Positions 45,940 through 54,140 of a stretch of DNA of 64,000 bases are shown here, in pieces. Positions within the stretch are counted from its first letter, which is position 1, and the number at the start of each line of letters is the position of its first letter. This DNA comes from Maridesulfovibrio zosterae DSM 11974 (GTDB lineage: Bacteria > Desulfobacterota > Desulfovibrionia > Desulfovibrionales > Desulfovibrionaceae): the NCBI RefSeq assembly GCF_000425265.1, contig NZ_AUDC01000016.1, forward strand, positions 62,001 to 126,000. Reading direction: 5' to 3'. A program made the translations under genes and the position numbers. The notes under the pieces are model-generated. The model was not told the DNA's origin, ran no database searches, and saw only the letters and a program-made list of their open reading frames with translations.

Positions 45940-45983
45940 GAGCAGACCGGACCTGAATCAGAAAACTCAGGTCCGGTCTGCTC
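45940..45983. promoter_or_regulatory. Palindrome P4, at the head of the right block
   Basis: The longest copy: perfect 17-base arms GAGCAGACCGGACCTGA and TCAGGTCCGGTCTGCTC with a 10-base spacer. Only about 25 bases lie between it and the terminator of the neighbouring dehydrogenase, and 31 bases between it and the first ATG, so the promoter of the right block must overlap or directly adjoin it. A T run lies on the plus-strand side only. Confidence 0.8.
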
Positions 45984-46008
45984 ATTTTTTCAAACTTTTA
46001 CCGGACAT

Positions 46009-46045
46009 AAAAAAACTCCCCGCCAGCTCAGCTGACAGGGAGTTT
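46009..46045 (-). terminator. Terminator of the MDR dehydrogenase gene
   Basis: Read on the minus strand, AAACTCCC ... GGGAGTTT with inner GTCAGCTGAGCTGGC-type pairing and a T run. It marks the right border of the phage-like block. Confidence 0.85.
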
Positions 46046-46069
46046 AGATTTGTTCAGGACTTTTAAAAA

Positions 46070-47047
46070 TTAAACAGGAGTCTGCATCTTCACCAACACT
46101 TTCTTTGCGCCTTTCTTCATTGCATGATCAAAAGCATCAACAAAATCGGCAAAATCATATTCTGCTTCGATCAATCCCGTCACATCGATCCGACCCTGTT
46201 CAAGCACAGAAAGGGCCAGTCCGATATCACCGCAACGGGAACCTATAATTGTAATTTCATCCACAACCACCTTTGCAAGATTAAGCGAAGTGGGTTTGTG
46301 AGAAGTTGTTTTTGCCACGACAGTTCCTTCAGGCCGCAAAAAGTCAATCGCATAATTCAGCCCGTCCTCACTGCCTGTCGCTTCCACAACCAAATCAAAT
46401 TTTTCCCATTCATCTGCTAATAGGCCAAGATCCTTTGGTTCTTTGATGCAGTGTGTTTTCACTCCCTGTTCAGAAGCAATAGCCAGTTTATCCCTATGCT
46501 TACCGACAAGCAGCACCTGCGGATTGTACATTTTCAATGCCAGCGCCGTCAGCAATCCAAGTTTACCGTCTCCAAGCACCATAATCCGCATATCACCGGT
46601 AATATGAACCTGCTGACTGACCTCCAGTCCGGCTGCAAGCGGCTCAGTAAAAACAGCGTCATTATCCGCAACGCTGTCGGGAACAACATATAAATTGTCA
46701 GCCGGAGCCTTCAGATACTGTGCAAACGCACCATCATGATTTACAATGCCGATCACCTTACGGTCCGGTACATGTCTGCGGTCACCTGTATATTCGCCAA
46801 CAGGAGCATTAATATCAGCAACCACCCTTTTCCCGATAAGTTCAGGCCGCTCCACACAATGCTCGACCACAGCTACAAACTCATGGCCCGGTACGCCTTC
46901 AAACCCGTAATAGCCACGGAAAAGCTCAATATCAGTATTGCAGATACCCGCAACAACCACCCGCAGCAAAGCCTCACCCTTTTCAAGTTCCGGCATTTCC
47001 CTGTCTATCCATGTGATGTTGCCATCCTTAAAATATATTGAACGCAT
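46070..47047 (-). CDS. Zinc-type MDR family dehydrogenase lacking the structural zinc lobe
   Basis: 325 residues. The catalytic-zinc residues C36 (AGICNTD) and H (VPGHEF) are present, and the dinucleotide loop is GDGKLGLL. Where most zinc alcohol dehydrogenases carry four cysteines for a structural zinc, this protein has ADINAPVGEYTGDRRHVPDR, so that zinc is absent. Substrate cannot be told; relatives act on alcohols and polyols. ATG with AGGAT upstream. It follows the metallo-beta-lactamase gene by 58 bases and may share its transcript. Confidence 0.78.
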   Translation of the reverse strand: MRSIYFKDGNITWIDREMPELEKGEALLRVVVAGICNTDIELFRGYYGFEGVPGHEFVAVVEHCVERPELIGKRVVADINAPVGEYTGDRRHVPDRKVIGIVNHDGAFAQYLKAPADNLYVVPDSVADNDAVFTEPLAAGLEVSQQVHITGDMRIMVLGDGKLGLLTALALKMYNPQVLLVGKHRDKLAIASEQGVKTHCIKEPKDLGLLADEWEKFDLVVEATGSEDGLNYAIDFLRPEGTVVAKTTSHKPTSLNLAKVVVDEITIIGSRCGDIGLALSVLEQGRIDVTGLIEAEYDFADFVDAFDHAMKKGAKKVLVKMQTPV

Positions 47048-47105
47048 ATCTGGTTATCCTATATAATATGAAAGTTTCTACTCGCAAACCGCACATATCT
47101 AATAT

Positions 47106-47858
47106 TTAAGTCCCTTCCACAACATCCACTTTTGCAAACATAGGCTCGTGCAATGGTATGAGAATATCTGCCATATCTTTAACTTTGAGCATAATATCGT
47201 ATGAATTGTAGGTATTAACACTTGTACCGGGAGGAATAACCTCCATCTCCATTCCGGTAACATCCAGTGGAGGATAGAAATTCTCCATGATCACGCAAAA
47301 TCCGGTAATCGCTGCCAGCCCGCCTTCAGTATCGACCAGAACAGTCATACCGCCTTCGGTATGGACAGGCGTATGCATCATTTTAATTCCGGGTACGATT
47401 TCTTTGTCCCCGTCCAGAATTTCAATCTGCCCACTCTCCTCCACATCCTCCACGTAATCTTCCAGATAGCGAAAATCCAGAGGATGCGGATCATGCACAT
47501 GCTCAAGTTCCTTGCGATGCACGTAAAATTTAGCATTAGTACACTTGTAATCGTTTTCACAATGATCGTTATGCAGATGGGTATGAATGACAATATCGAT
47601 GTCTTCAGGTTTAAGTCCGTATTTGGACAGACCATCCTCAAAAGTATAAATCCTGCCACCCAGATCTGCTTCCCGATCCTCTGAAATAATCGGCCTCATT
47701 TCTCCGGTATCAACAAGAATCTTTTTATCACCACCTTCCAAATACCAGCAATATATAGGTATTATATACGGAGTTCCGTATCCATGCTGGTAAGTCATCA
47801 TGCCTTTATCAAATCGCTTAGTCCCCATCACAATAGGATGAATTTTATATGTACTCAT
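47106..47858 (-). CDS. Metallo-beta-lactamase-fold hydrolase, AHL-lactonase-like
   Basis: 250 residues. The motif HTHLHNDHC (H92, H94, H96, D98, H99), H166 in HTPVHTEGG and H237 in PLHEP fit the N-acyl homoserine lactonase family. The aspartate that usually bridges the two metals (GD in the family) is replaced by GFC (186-188), so metal binding or reaction may differ. The substrate could be a lactone or another ester; quorum quenching should not be assumed. ATG with AGGAG upstream. Confidence 0.75.
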   Translation of the reverse strand: MSTYKIHPIVMGTKRFDKGMMTYQHGYGTPYIIPIYCWYLEGGDKKILVDTGEMRPIISEDREADLGGRIYTFEDGLSKYGLKPEDIDIVIHTHLHNDHCENDYKCTNAKFYVHRKELEHVHDPHPLDFRYLEDYVEDVEESGQIEILDGDKEIVPGIKMMHTPVHTEGGMTVLVDTEGGLAAITGFCVIMENFYPPLDVTGMEMEVIPPGTSVNTYNSYDIMLKVKDMADILIPLHEPMFAKVDVVEGT

Positions 47859-48293
47859 TTTATCTCCTGACTGGACTTAAATCTTTTAAATGATGTATAG
47901 AGCTGTTTAACACCGAAACCTTAGGTCAATGAGGAGGTAAATGTAAATTTATTCAATACAGAAAACCTGTTTAGATGTGTGAAAATATAAACAATATAAG
48001 CTATACTAGAAATACTTATTTCAAAATAACATTTAATAGCTTTTATACTCAATTTTAAAAAATAAATATAAAGCACTATATTTATTAGAATTAATCAATA
48101 TTATGTGAAATTAATCACAAAATATTAACAAATACACATCGCGAGTACGGACTCACAATGTGAAAAAGTTATTTTTTTCTTTATGTCGAATTCAATTGTT
48201 TCTTTTTTCACACACGCATAAAAAAGCTCTCAGTTAAAAAAGTTAAGGCTCGTTTGGCGGGTAATAAATTAATAAACGGAAAATGAGGAGGAA
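47859..48293. other. Divergent AT-rich promoter region, lactonase-like / DUF169
   Basis: 435 bases, strongly AT-rich, with the promoters of both flanking genes. It contains the CRP/FNR-type site at 48104 and another pair of half sites, TCACAATGTGA, at 48154-48164. No small gene found. Confidence 0.6.
48104..48119. promoter_or_regulatory. CRP/FNR-family binding site
   Basis: TGTGAAATTAATCACA is a perfect TGTGA-N6-TCACA palindrome, the consensus for CRP-type regulators. It lies 175 bases upstream of the DUF169 gene and 246 bases from the lactonase-like start. In sulfate reducers several CRP/FNR regulators use this type of site; which one acts here is unknown. Confidence 0.65.
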
Positions 48294-49070
48294 ATGATGA
48301 CTTACAAAGAAATGCAAGAACTGCTGATGAAGGAAATGAGACTCTATCATTACCCTATAGCTGTTAAATATTTTTATGATCAAGCTGAAGTAGATCAGTT
48401 CAAAGAAAAAGCTGATTACCTCGTTCCCATTAAAGCAATGACTTTCTGCCAGTGGGAAATCGCTGCACGTATGAAAGGTCAGACAATCTACTCTGATGTA
48501 AACGGTCTCGGCTGCGGTAATGCTAAATACGCATTCGCATGGAAAGAACTTGATGAAGGTGAAATCAAGGGCCACTCCAAATACGTTACAGATATTGATC
48601 AGGCTGAAAGATTTGTTAAAAGCAAACCACGTCTGCCTGAAGGACTCATCGGTATTGCGGTTGCTCCTCTCGGTTCCATTGACGGTATTTTCGAACCGGA
48701 CACAGTTCACTTCTACTGCGACAACATGCAGGCATACCACCTTGCAGTTGACTATGCAGCAGCAACCGACACTCACCCTCTGCGTCCGAACATCACCATG
48801 AACTCCTCTGCTTGTGCAGGTAACGTTTTCTCCTACTTGGAAGGCGAGTTCAACATGGTTCCAGCATGTTCCGGCAGCTACAATGCAGGTAAAACCGAAC
48901 GCGGCGAAATCAACGTCATGATTCCCGGTAAAAAATTTAAATCTGTTGTTCAGAGACTGGTTGACCGCATCAACCTTGCAAGTTCCGCCATCACCAAACC
49001 AGGTGACGGTTTCCCCGGACAGGATGTTTGTAAGAACTGTCCTCTGATCATCTTCAAAAAAGAAAAATAG
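48294..49070 (+). CDS. DUF169 family protein
   Basis: 258 residues with the family features YPIAVKYF, GLGCGNAKYAFAW, MVPACSGSYNAGKTERGEINVMIPGKKF and a C-terminal CKNCP. Function is unknown; the many conserved cysteines suggest metal or redox chemistry. A strong GAGGAGGAA site precedes two adjacent ATGs (48294 and 48297). Codons favour GGT, TTC and AAC, as in highly expressed genes. It lies ahead of the TSUP gene on the same strand with a hairpin between. Confidence 0.85.
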   Translation: MMTYKEMQELLMKEMRLYHYPIAVKYFYDQAEVDQFKEKADYLVPIKAMTFCQWEIAARMKGQTIYSDVNGLGCGNAKYAFAWKELDEGEIKGHSKYVTDIDQAERFVKSKPRLPEGLIGIAVAPLGSIDGIFEPDTVHFYCDNMQAYHLAVDYAAATDTHPLRPNITMNSSACAGNVFSYLEGEFNMVPACSGSYNAGKTERGEINVMIPGKKFKSVVQRLVDRINLASSAITKPGDGFPGQDVCKNCPLIIFKKEK

Positions 49071-49079
49071 TAAATAAAT

Positions 49080-49109
49080 GGAGTTCTGTACTGCAATACA
49101 GGACTCCTT
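49080..49109 (+). other. Hairpin between the DUF169 and TSUP genes
   Basis: GGAGT-CTGTA / TACAG-ACTCC with one mismatch, followed by only TTT. It may be a weak terminator or an RNA-processing element. A second small hairpin, GGCAT / ATGCC, lies near 49160-49175 in the TSUP leader. Confidence 0.5.
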
Positions 49110-49227
49110 TAACAAGGATGAGGCGCGAAATCTTTCTTAATGCTTATTTGGGTCCTTGGCATTTCAGATGCCGAAGGGAAGCAAAGCAAGATTTAGCAAA
49201 ACCAACTTTCACTTAAGGAGATATAAA

Positions 49228-50388
49228 ATGTTTAAATCACGCAAAAGCCTGCTTATCATGGCTCTCGCGTTGTTAGCTGTGGCAGTATTCTTCGAGCCTG
49301 CCTTTGCTGACAGACTTTCTGACGCAATCAACACAACCCCTAAAGGTGCCGGCGCAGGCGAAATCAACACTGAACTCGCTACCGGTTTTCTGGGCATCAA
49401 CGGCGCTCCCAGCGTCAACCTTGTTCTCGGTTTCGTATGGGCGATCTGGGTTGGTTGGATTTTCTCCACAGTCGGCGCATTCGGCGGAATCATGGCCGGT
49501 GTTGGTCACATCACCATTTACGGTTTCGGTAACTACGCTTCTTCTTTCAAGAAGACCTCTCCTGTAATGAACAAGCTGGTAACTGACTCCATCCGTGTAT
49601 CCAACCAGTGGCTTGTTGGTACATCTGCAGCAATGTCTTCTTTCAACTACTACAAGATGGGCCGTCTGGTTCTGCCTCTGGGGCTTTCCCTTGCAGCAGG
49701 ATCCATTGCAGGTTCCTACCTTGTTCCATGGCTCACCGCTGGTAAGATTTCCCTGAAATCCTACATCGGTTTCTTCGGTCTTTTCGTTCTTGCTCTCGGT
49801 TGCTACCTTTTTTACGAAACCACACCTAAAGGTCAGGCTGGTAAAAAACAGGCTAAAGAAGCTGCTAAAGCTTTCGAAGCATCCATCAAGAGTGAAAAAG
49901 AAGGCGCAACCGTCGATACAGCTGCACTTGGTGTTAAAGTTGTTAACTTTTCCCTCACCAAATGTGTATTCACCTTCTACGGCGTTGAATTCTCTTTCAA
50001 CCCTCTGATCCCCGTAGTCGGTGGTTTTATCATCGCATCTCTGGCTTCTTTCCTCGGAGTCGGCGGTGGATTCCTGCTCGTACCTTTCCTGACAAGTGTT
50101 GCAGGTCTGCCTATGTACCTCGTAGCAGGAACATCTGCTCTGGCTGTTCTGGTCGGTATGACAACATCTGTTTTCACCTACATGGTTGTTAAAGATACTC
50201 CGGTTTTCTGGCCTCTCATCGGCGTAGAACTCCTCGGTATTCTTGTAGGTTCCTTCATTGGACCCCGTACTTCCAAATACATCCCTGATGTATGGCTCAA
50301 ACGCCTTTTCGTAGTACTGGCTCTTTACGTAGGTATCCGTTACTCTTCCAAAGGATTCCTCGGATACAGCCTGCTGCCTCCGTTCTAA
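49228..50388 (+). CDS. TSUP (TauE/SafE) family exporter
   Basis: 386 residues from the ATG at 49228 (AAGGAG upstream); the longer frame from 49156 has no site. A signal-like N terminus (LLAVAVFFEPAFA) is followed by about eight membrane segments, with FSTVGAFGGIMAGVGH and LGVGGGFLLVPFLTSVAGLP, the two repeated motifs of TSUP carriers. The family moves sulfite, sulfoacetate, thiosulfate or other sulfur or organic anions. Codon use suggests high expression. Two strong hairpins separate it from the next gene. Confidence 0.88.
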   Translation: MFKSRKSLLIMALALLAVAVFFEPAFADRLSDAINTTPKGAGAGEINTELATGFLGINGAPSVNLVLGFVWAIWVGWIFSTVGAFGGIMAGVGHITIYGFGNYASSFKKTSPVMNKLVTDSIRVSNQWLVGTSAAMSSFNYYKMGRLVLPLGLSLAAGSIAGSYLVPWLTAGKISLKSYIGFFGLFVLALGCYLFYETTPKGQAGKKQAKEAAKAFEASIKSEKEGATVDTAALGVKVVNFSLTKCVFTFYGVEFSFNPLIPVVGGFIIASLASFLGVGGGFLLVPFLTSVAGLPMYLVAGTSALAVLVGMTTSVFTYMVVKDTPVFWPLIGVELLGILVGSFIGPRTSKYIPDVWLKRLFVVLALYVGIRYSSKGFLGYSLLPPF

Positions 50389-50405
50389 AAAAACACAACA
50401 CACTG

Positions 50406-50497
50406 GGTTATCTTAAAGCTCACCCCGCTTCAGGATAACCAAAGACACCACCCTCCTGCGTCCCTTCGCCCGCACTCCATTGCGGAGGGACGCAGGA
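50406..50497 (+). other. Tandem hairpins between the TSUP and membrane-protein genes
   Basis: Hairpin one pairs GGTTATC (50406-50412) with GATAACC (50434-50440). Hairpin two has perfect 12-base arms TCCTGCGTCCCT (50454-50465) and AGGGACGCAGGA (50486-50497) plus an inner CCGCA / TGCGG. Neither has a T run, so they are better seen as RNA stabilisers or processing sites that set a lower level for the downstream genes. Confidence 0.6.
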
Positions 50498-50516
50498 AAC
50501 TCTAAGCGGAGATAAT

Positions 50517-51158
50517 ATGATTGATTTTGATTCAGTTTACCCGATAATCGACACCATGCTGATTGCACCCTACCGCATAGGTCTGCCTACATTGGCGGCT
50601 TTCTGGTTCGGGTCTGCTCTCATTGCTCTCTGGTGTACTATTGCCGGAGAATTGAGCATGTCTCTGGTCTACATATGGAACAGAGACTATTATACTGATC
50701 TCAGTCGTGAAATGACCCGCATGCATAATATTTCGGTGGAAGCTGTCCGTCATCAGGAAAAAGAAACTTTCAAGTCTGCCAATAAATGGGCCAATGAATA
50801 TTTCGGTAAAGTTTTTTTCTCTCAGGCAGCCCTTTTTGCGGTATCTCTTTGGCCGGTACCATTTGCCATGGCCTGGATGCAAAGCAGATTCAGCGGACTT
50901 GATATCCACACTGTTCCATTTATCGATTTCGGACTGGGCTATCCTTTTGTTTTCATTTTATCATATATTATTGTACGCTTTGGCTTCTCTAAGGTTAGAG
51001 GATTCATACCATTCATGAAAAAGATTGATATAATGAGAGCGGAAGACGCAGAAAAATCCGGCGAAATGACTTCATGGAGCGAACTTGCCCCGCAAGGCAA
51101 ACCAGATGTTGAACCAGAAGTTTCTTCAGATATTACTCCGGCTGAAAGCAAGGCTTAG
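50517..51158 (+). CDS. Membrane protein of the TSUP/sensor cluster, unknown
   Basis: 213 residues. Membrane segments at about 24-52, 98-120 and 132-155, and a polar, acidic C terminus (DVEPEVSSDITPAESKA). No family recognised. ATG with GCGGAG upstream. Position between the exporter and the PhnD-like sensor suggests a structural or regulatory link between them. Confidence 0.65.
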   Translation: MIDFDSVYPIIDTMLIAPYRIGLPTLAAFWFGSALIALWCTIAGELSMSLVYIWNRDYYTDLSREMTRMHNISVEAVRHQEKETFKSANKWANEYFGKVFFSQAALFAVSLWPVPFAMAWMQSRFSGLDIHTVPFIDFGLGYPFVFILSYIIVRFGFSKVRGFIPFMKKIDIMRAEDAEKSGEMTSWSELAPQGKPDVEPEVSSDITPAESKA

Positions 51159-51216
51159 CCCCTATCTGAGCAAGATCTCGTGCAGGGAAGTGTCTGACGT
51201 TCCCTACGGAGAAAGC

Positions 51217-52176
51217 ATGCTCAGGTTGAAATATACCCTTCCCGTTGCTCTGCTTCTTGTTGGAGTTGCAGTATTTTTTTTCGGCGGTACGCATGATGAA
51301 AAAATAGTGCGTGTCGACATGTCCGTTCAGGAAGAGCTTATTGTCCCCGAACCTGAACCGGCACTTACTTATGCATATCTTCCGCAATATTCCCACAAAG
51401 TTTCCTATCTGCGACACAGCAGACTGATCGACTATCTGGCAAAAGAAACCGGTCTTCGCATTCGTCAGGTATTTCCAGACACATTTGAGGAACACCGCAA
51501 TATGGTTGATCGAGGTGAAATTGATATTTCATTTTCCAATCCCATGACCTACATTCGAATTGCAAATTCAGGGGCAAAAGCTTTTGCACGCATAATAGAA
51601 CCTTCCGGCAGCCCTACGTTCAGAGGACAGATCATAACCCGCAAAGATAACCGCTCAATACGCAACCTGAAAGACTGCATCGGTAAAAGCTGGATTGCCG
51701 TAGATCCCCTCTCTGCCGGCGGCTACCTCTACCCGCTGGGTCTTTTCTACGAAAACGGCATTACAACTTCAGATTTCAGGGAAATATCTTTTGCTCCCGG
51801 TCCCGGCGGAAAACAGGAAAAAGCAGTTCTGGCTGTTTATGCCGGAAAATATGATATTGCATCCATCCGTGAAGGAACCCTTGAAATTGTAAAAGATAAA
51901 ATAAACATAAATAAAATACGGATAATTGCTGAAACCAAACCATACCCGGGATGGGTTTATGCAGCACGCAAAGGTCTGGACCCAGAAGTCATACAAAAAA
52001 TTTCAAATGCCATGTTTAAAATGTCCATGGACGACCCTAAACAGGCACGGATATTATCTCAGGCAGGGATGCGAGGCATAATTCCAGCCCGTGACAACGA
52101 CTACGATTCAGTCCGAGAATTAAGTAAAGAACTGGGCCTTTCAACTCTGTATAATAAACAGGGGGGGACAGAGTGA
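51217..52176 (+). CDS. PhnD-like periplasmic binding protein, membrane-anchored sensor
   Basis: 319 residues from an ATG with GGAG upstream; the frame open to 51085 overlaps the previous gene and is rejected. An N-terminal membrane anchor (about 5-22) is followed by a phosphate/phosphonate-type binding fold (about 45-305): YLPQYSHKVSYLRHSRLIDYLAKETG, GEIDISFSNPMTYI. There is no lipobox and no ABC permease nearby; the gene overlaps a histidine kinase by one base, so it probably delivers a ligand signal to the kinase rather than to a transporter. Confidence 0.8.
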   Translation: MLRLKYTLPVALLLVGVAVFFFGGTHDEKIVRVDMSVQEELIVPEPEPALTYAYLPQYSHKVSYLRHSRLIDYLAKETGLRIRQVFPDTFEEHRNMVDRGEIDISFSNPMTYIRIANSGAKAFARIIEPSGSPTFRGQIITRKDNRSIRNLKDCIGKSWIAVDPLSAGGYLYPLGLFYENGITTSDFREISFAPGPGGKQEKAVLAVYAGKYDIASIREGTLEIVKDKININKIRIIAETKPYPGWVYAARKGLDPEVIQKISNAMFKMSMDDPKQARILSQAGMRGIIPARDNDYDSVRELSKELGLSTLYNKQGGTE

Positions 52177-54122
52177 TGAGACTGTTCAACCGACTGCGTT
52201 TCCGAACGAAAATTAATATCGGACTGACCCTGATCGTTGGTTTTACTTCTCTGATCATTGCTCTTTTTGTTATCCGCATGGCCTCTGACGCTCTGATTGA
52301 ACAGTCTCGTAAACGTGGACAGGTACTTGCGGGAAATCTCGCTCTGCGTGCGGAAGATCCACTTTTATCCGTTGACCTGCTGCGTCTTGAATCTATGGTA
52401 AATGAACTTAAAAAAGCCGATGATGAAATCGTTTATGCTTTTATCATGGATGATAAGTTACGGGTCATCGCCAACACTTTCGGCGAAGGTTTTCCTGTAA
52501 ATCTGAAATACGTCAACTCGGATAATGGAACTGCCATAAACGAAGTAACTGTAGATACCGGAAAAGAACGTATTTTCGATTTCGCAGCCCCTATTTTCAT
52601 CAGCGATAAAAGACTTGGGACAGTGCGGGTCGGACTTTCACGAGTTGGTATACAAAGCATTGTCAGCAACCTGATTTATGCAATATGCGCTTTGACCGGA
52701 GCAGTACTGCTGCTTGCTGTTGTGGCCTCAACCCACTTTGCACGAAGCATGACCATACAGCTTGGGGCCTTGCAGAAACACGCCGAGGATATAGTAGCCA
52801 CGTACCTTGGCCCAGGGCTGACTAAAGATGAAAAACCGAAAAGCTGTGCTGACAGATTTATAGGTTTCCTCAGGCAGACAAAACGCGGTGACGAAGTTCA
52901 GGAACTGACTGAAACGTTTGATGCCATGGCCATGTCTCTGGAATGCCATATTGAAGACTTGCAAATTACTGAGATGGACTTGACCAGGCAGAAAGAGCTG
53001 CTCAAAACTATCATCAATGTTTCACCTGATTTTGTTTCACTGCTCGGGCCGCAGTTAACTTATCTGGCTGTGAATCAGCCACTTTACAATTACCTTGGAA
53101 GCACTGAAGAGAAAATCATTGGCAAAACAGATAAAGAGTTTTTCCCACCGGAGATAGCAAAAGTACGCATGGATGAAGCACGTCAAGTGCTTGAAACAGG
53201 CCGTACCATTAACAAAGAACACCGTGATGATTACGACAAGGACTCACCGGCACGCTGGTTTCACACTATCCGTGTTCCTGTATATGCTGAAAGTAAAAAA
53301 ATTATCGGAGTTCTCTCCACAGCACGTGACATTACCGAGCTAAAAAGTTATCAGGCTCAGCTTATCCAGTCCCAGAAAATGGAATCTGTGGGTAAACTTG
53401 CCGGAGGCGTAGCGCATGAGATCAATACCCCTCTTGGAATAATCCTCGGCTATGCCCAATTGCTGCAGGACGATTTTGATGCTGATGATCAGGTGGCAAA
53501 AGATCTGGCGATTATTGAAAAGCAGGCCAGAGTCTGCCGTAAGATTGTGGCCGATCTGCTGGGATTCTCCCGCCAGACCGAGAGTGAAAAAATGCCTATG
53601 TGCTTTAATAACTCTATTCTGGAAGTTGTACAGCTTGTAAGCCACACTCTTAAGCTTGAACATGTGGACATTTCTACAGAACTTGATGACCGTTTCCCTA
53701 TTATTCACGGTGCACCGGAAAAGCTTAAACAAGTCTGGTTGAATCTGCTTTCAAACGCTATGGAAGCTATTGAGGGAAAAGGCGGAATTCATATCACCAC
53801 CAAGCTGGACACGTATTCAATGACCATTACCGCTGTTTTTGCCGATACAGGACACGGTATTGAGCCTAAAAACATAAATACCATCTTCGACCCGTTTTAT
53901 TCGACCAAACCTGTGGGCAAGGGAACTGGACTTGGACTTTCCGTATCTTTTGGAATTATTAAAGATCATGGAGGTTCCATTGAAGCACTCAGTCCGCTGC
54001 CCAAATGCATGCTCCGGGAATACGGCCTGCCTGAAAATTCCGGCCCCGGAACCATGTTTAAAGTAGTTTTACCACTAGATGAAATTTCAGATGAAGAAGA
54101 CTCTTCCCCTTACTCTATTTAA
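52176..54122 (+). CDS. HAMP-PAS sensor histidine kinase
   Basis: 648 residues. I start at the ATG at 52176 that overlaps the preceding stop (TGATG); a GTG one codon earlier is possible. Layout: membrane segment (about 15-35), periplasmic domain, second membrane segment (about 170-192), HAMP, PAS (about 275-385), HisKA with VAHEINTPLG, HATPase with LLSNAMEAI, DTGHGI and GTGLGLS. A complete kinase. Coupled to the PhnD-like gene, which is its likely periplasmic ligand sensor. No response regulator follows. Confidence 0.9.
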   Translation: MRLFNRLRFRTKINIGLTLIVGFTSLIIALFVIRMASDALIEQSRKRGQVLAGNLALRAEDPLLSVDLLRLESMVNELKKADDEIVYAFIMDDKLRVIANTFGEGFPVNLKYVNSDNGTAINEVTVDTGKERIFDFAAPIFISDKRLGTVRVGLSRVGIQSIVSNLIYAICALTGAVLLLAVVASTHFARSMTIQLGALQKHAEDIVATYLGPGLTKDEKPKSCADRFIGFLRQTKRGDEVQELTETFDAMAMSLECHIEDLQITEMDLTRQKELLKTIINVSPDFVSLLGPQLTYLAVNQPLYNYLGSTEEKIIGKTDKEFFPPEIAKVRMDEARQVLETGRTINKEHRDDYDKDSPARWFHTIRVPVYAESKKIIGVLSTARDITELKSYQAQLIQSQKMESVGKLAGGVAHEINTPLGIILGYAQLLQDDFDADDQVAKDLAIIEKQARVCRKIVADLLGFSRQTESEKMPMCFNNSILEVVQLVSHTLKLEHVDISTELDDRFPIIHGAPEKLKQVWLNLLSNAMEAIEGKGGIHITTKLDTYSMTITAVFADTGHGIEPKNINTIFDPFYSTKPVGKGTGLGLSVSFGIIKDHGGSIEALSPLPKCMLREYGLPENSGPGTMFKVVLPLDEISDEEDSSPYSI

Positions 54123-54140
54123 TATGCTAAATAATTAATA

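Noticed and set aside
12285-45983. Reading the four palindromes simply as Rho-independent terminators
   Set aside because: T runs are absent at 16448, on the wrong strand at 45940 and 19631, and only weak at 12285; separate strong terminators already end the groups.
9348-45983. Two independent prophage remnants
   Set aside because: The gene sets do not overlap in function, together give one ordered late operon, and share the palindromes; duplication of any virion gene would have been expected from two phages. Not fully excluded.
48243-49115. Long open frame on the minus strand opposite the DUF169 gene
   Set aside because: Antisense shadow: Cys/Phe-rich translation without family features, while the plus strand encodes a clear DUF169 protein with a strong ribosome site.
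49273-50403. 376-residue open frame opposite the TSUP gene
   Set aside because: Antisense shadow of a gene with strong codon bias; translation is low-quality (many Cys, Arg, Glu) and lacks membrane segments or a start site.
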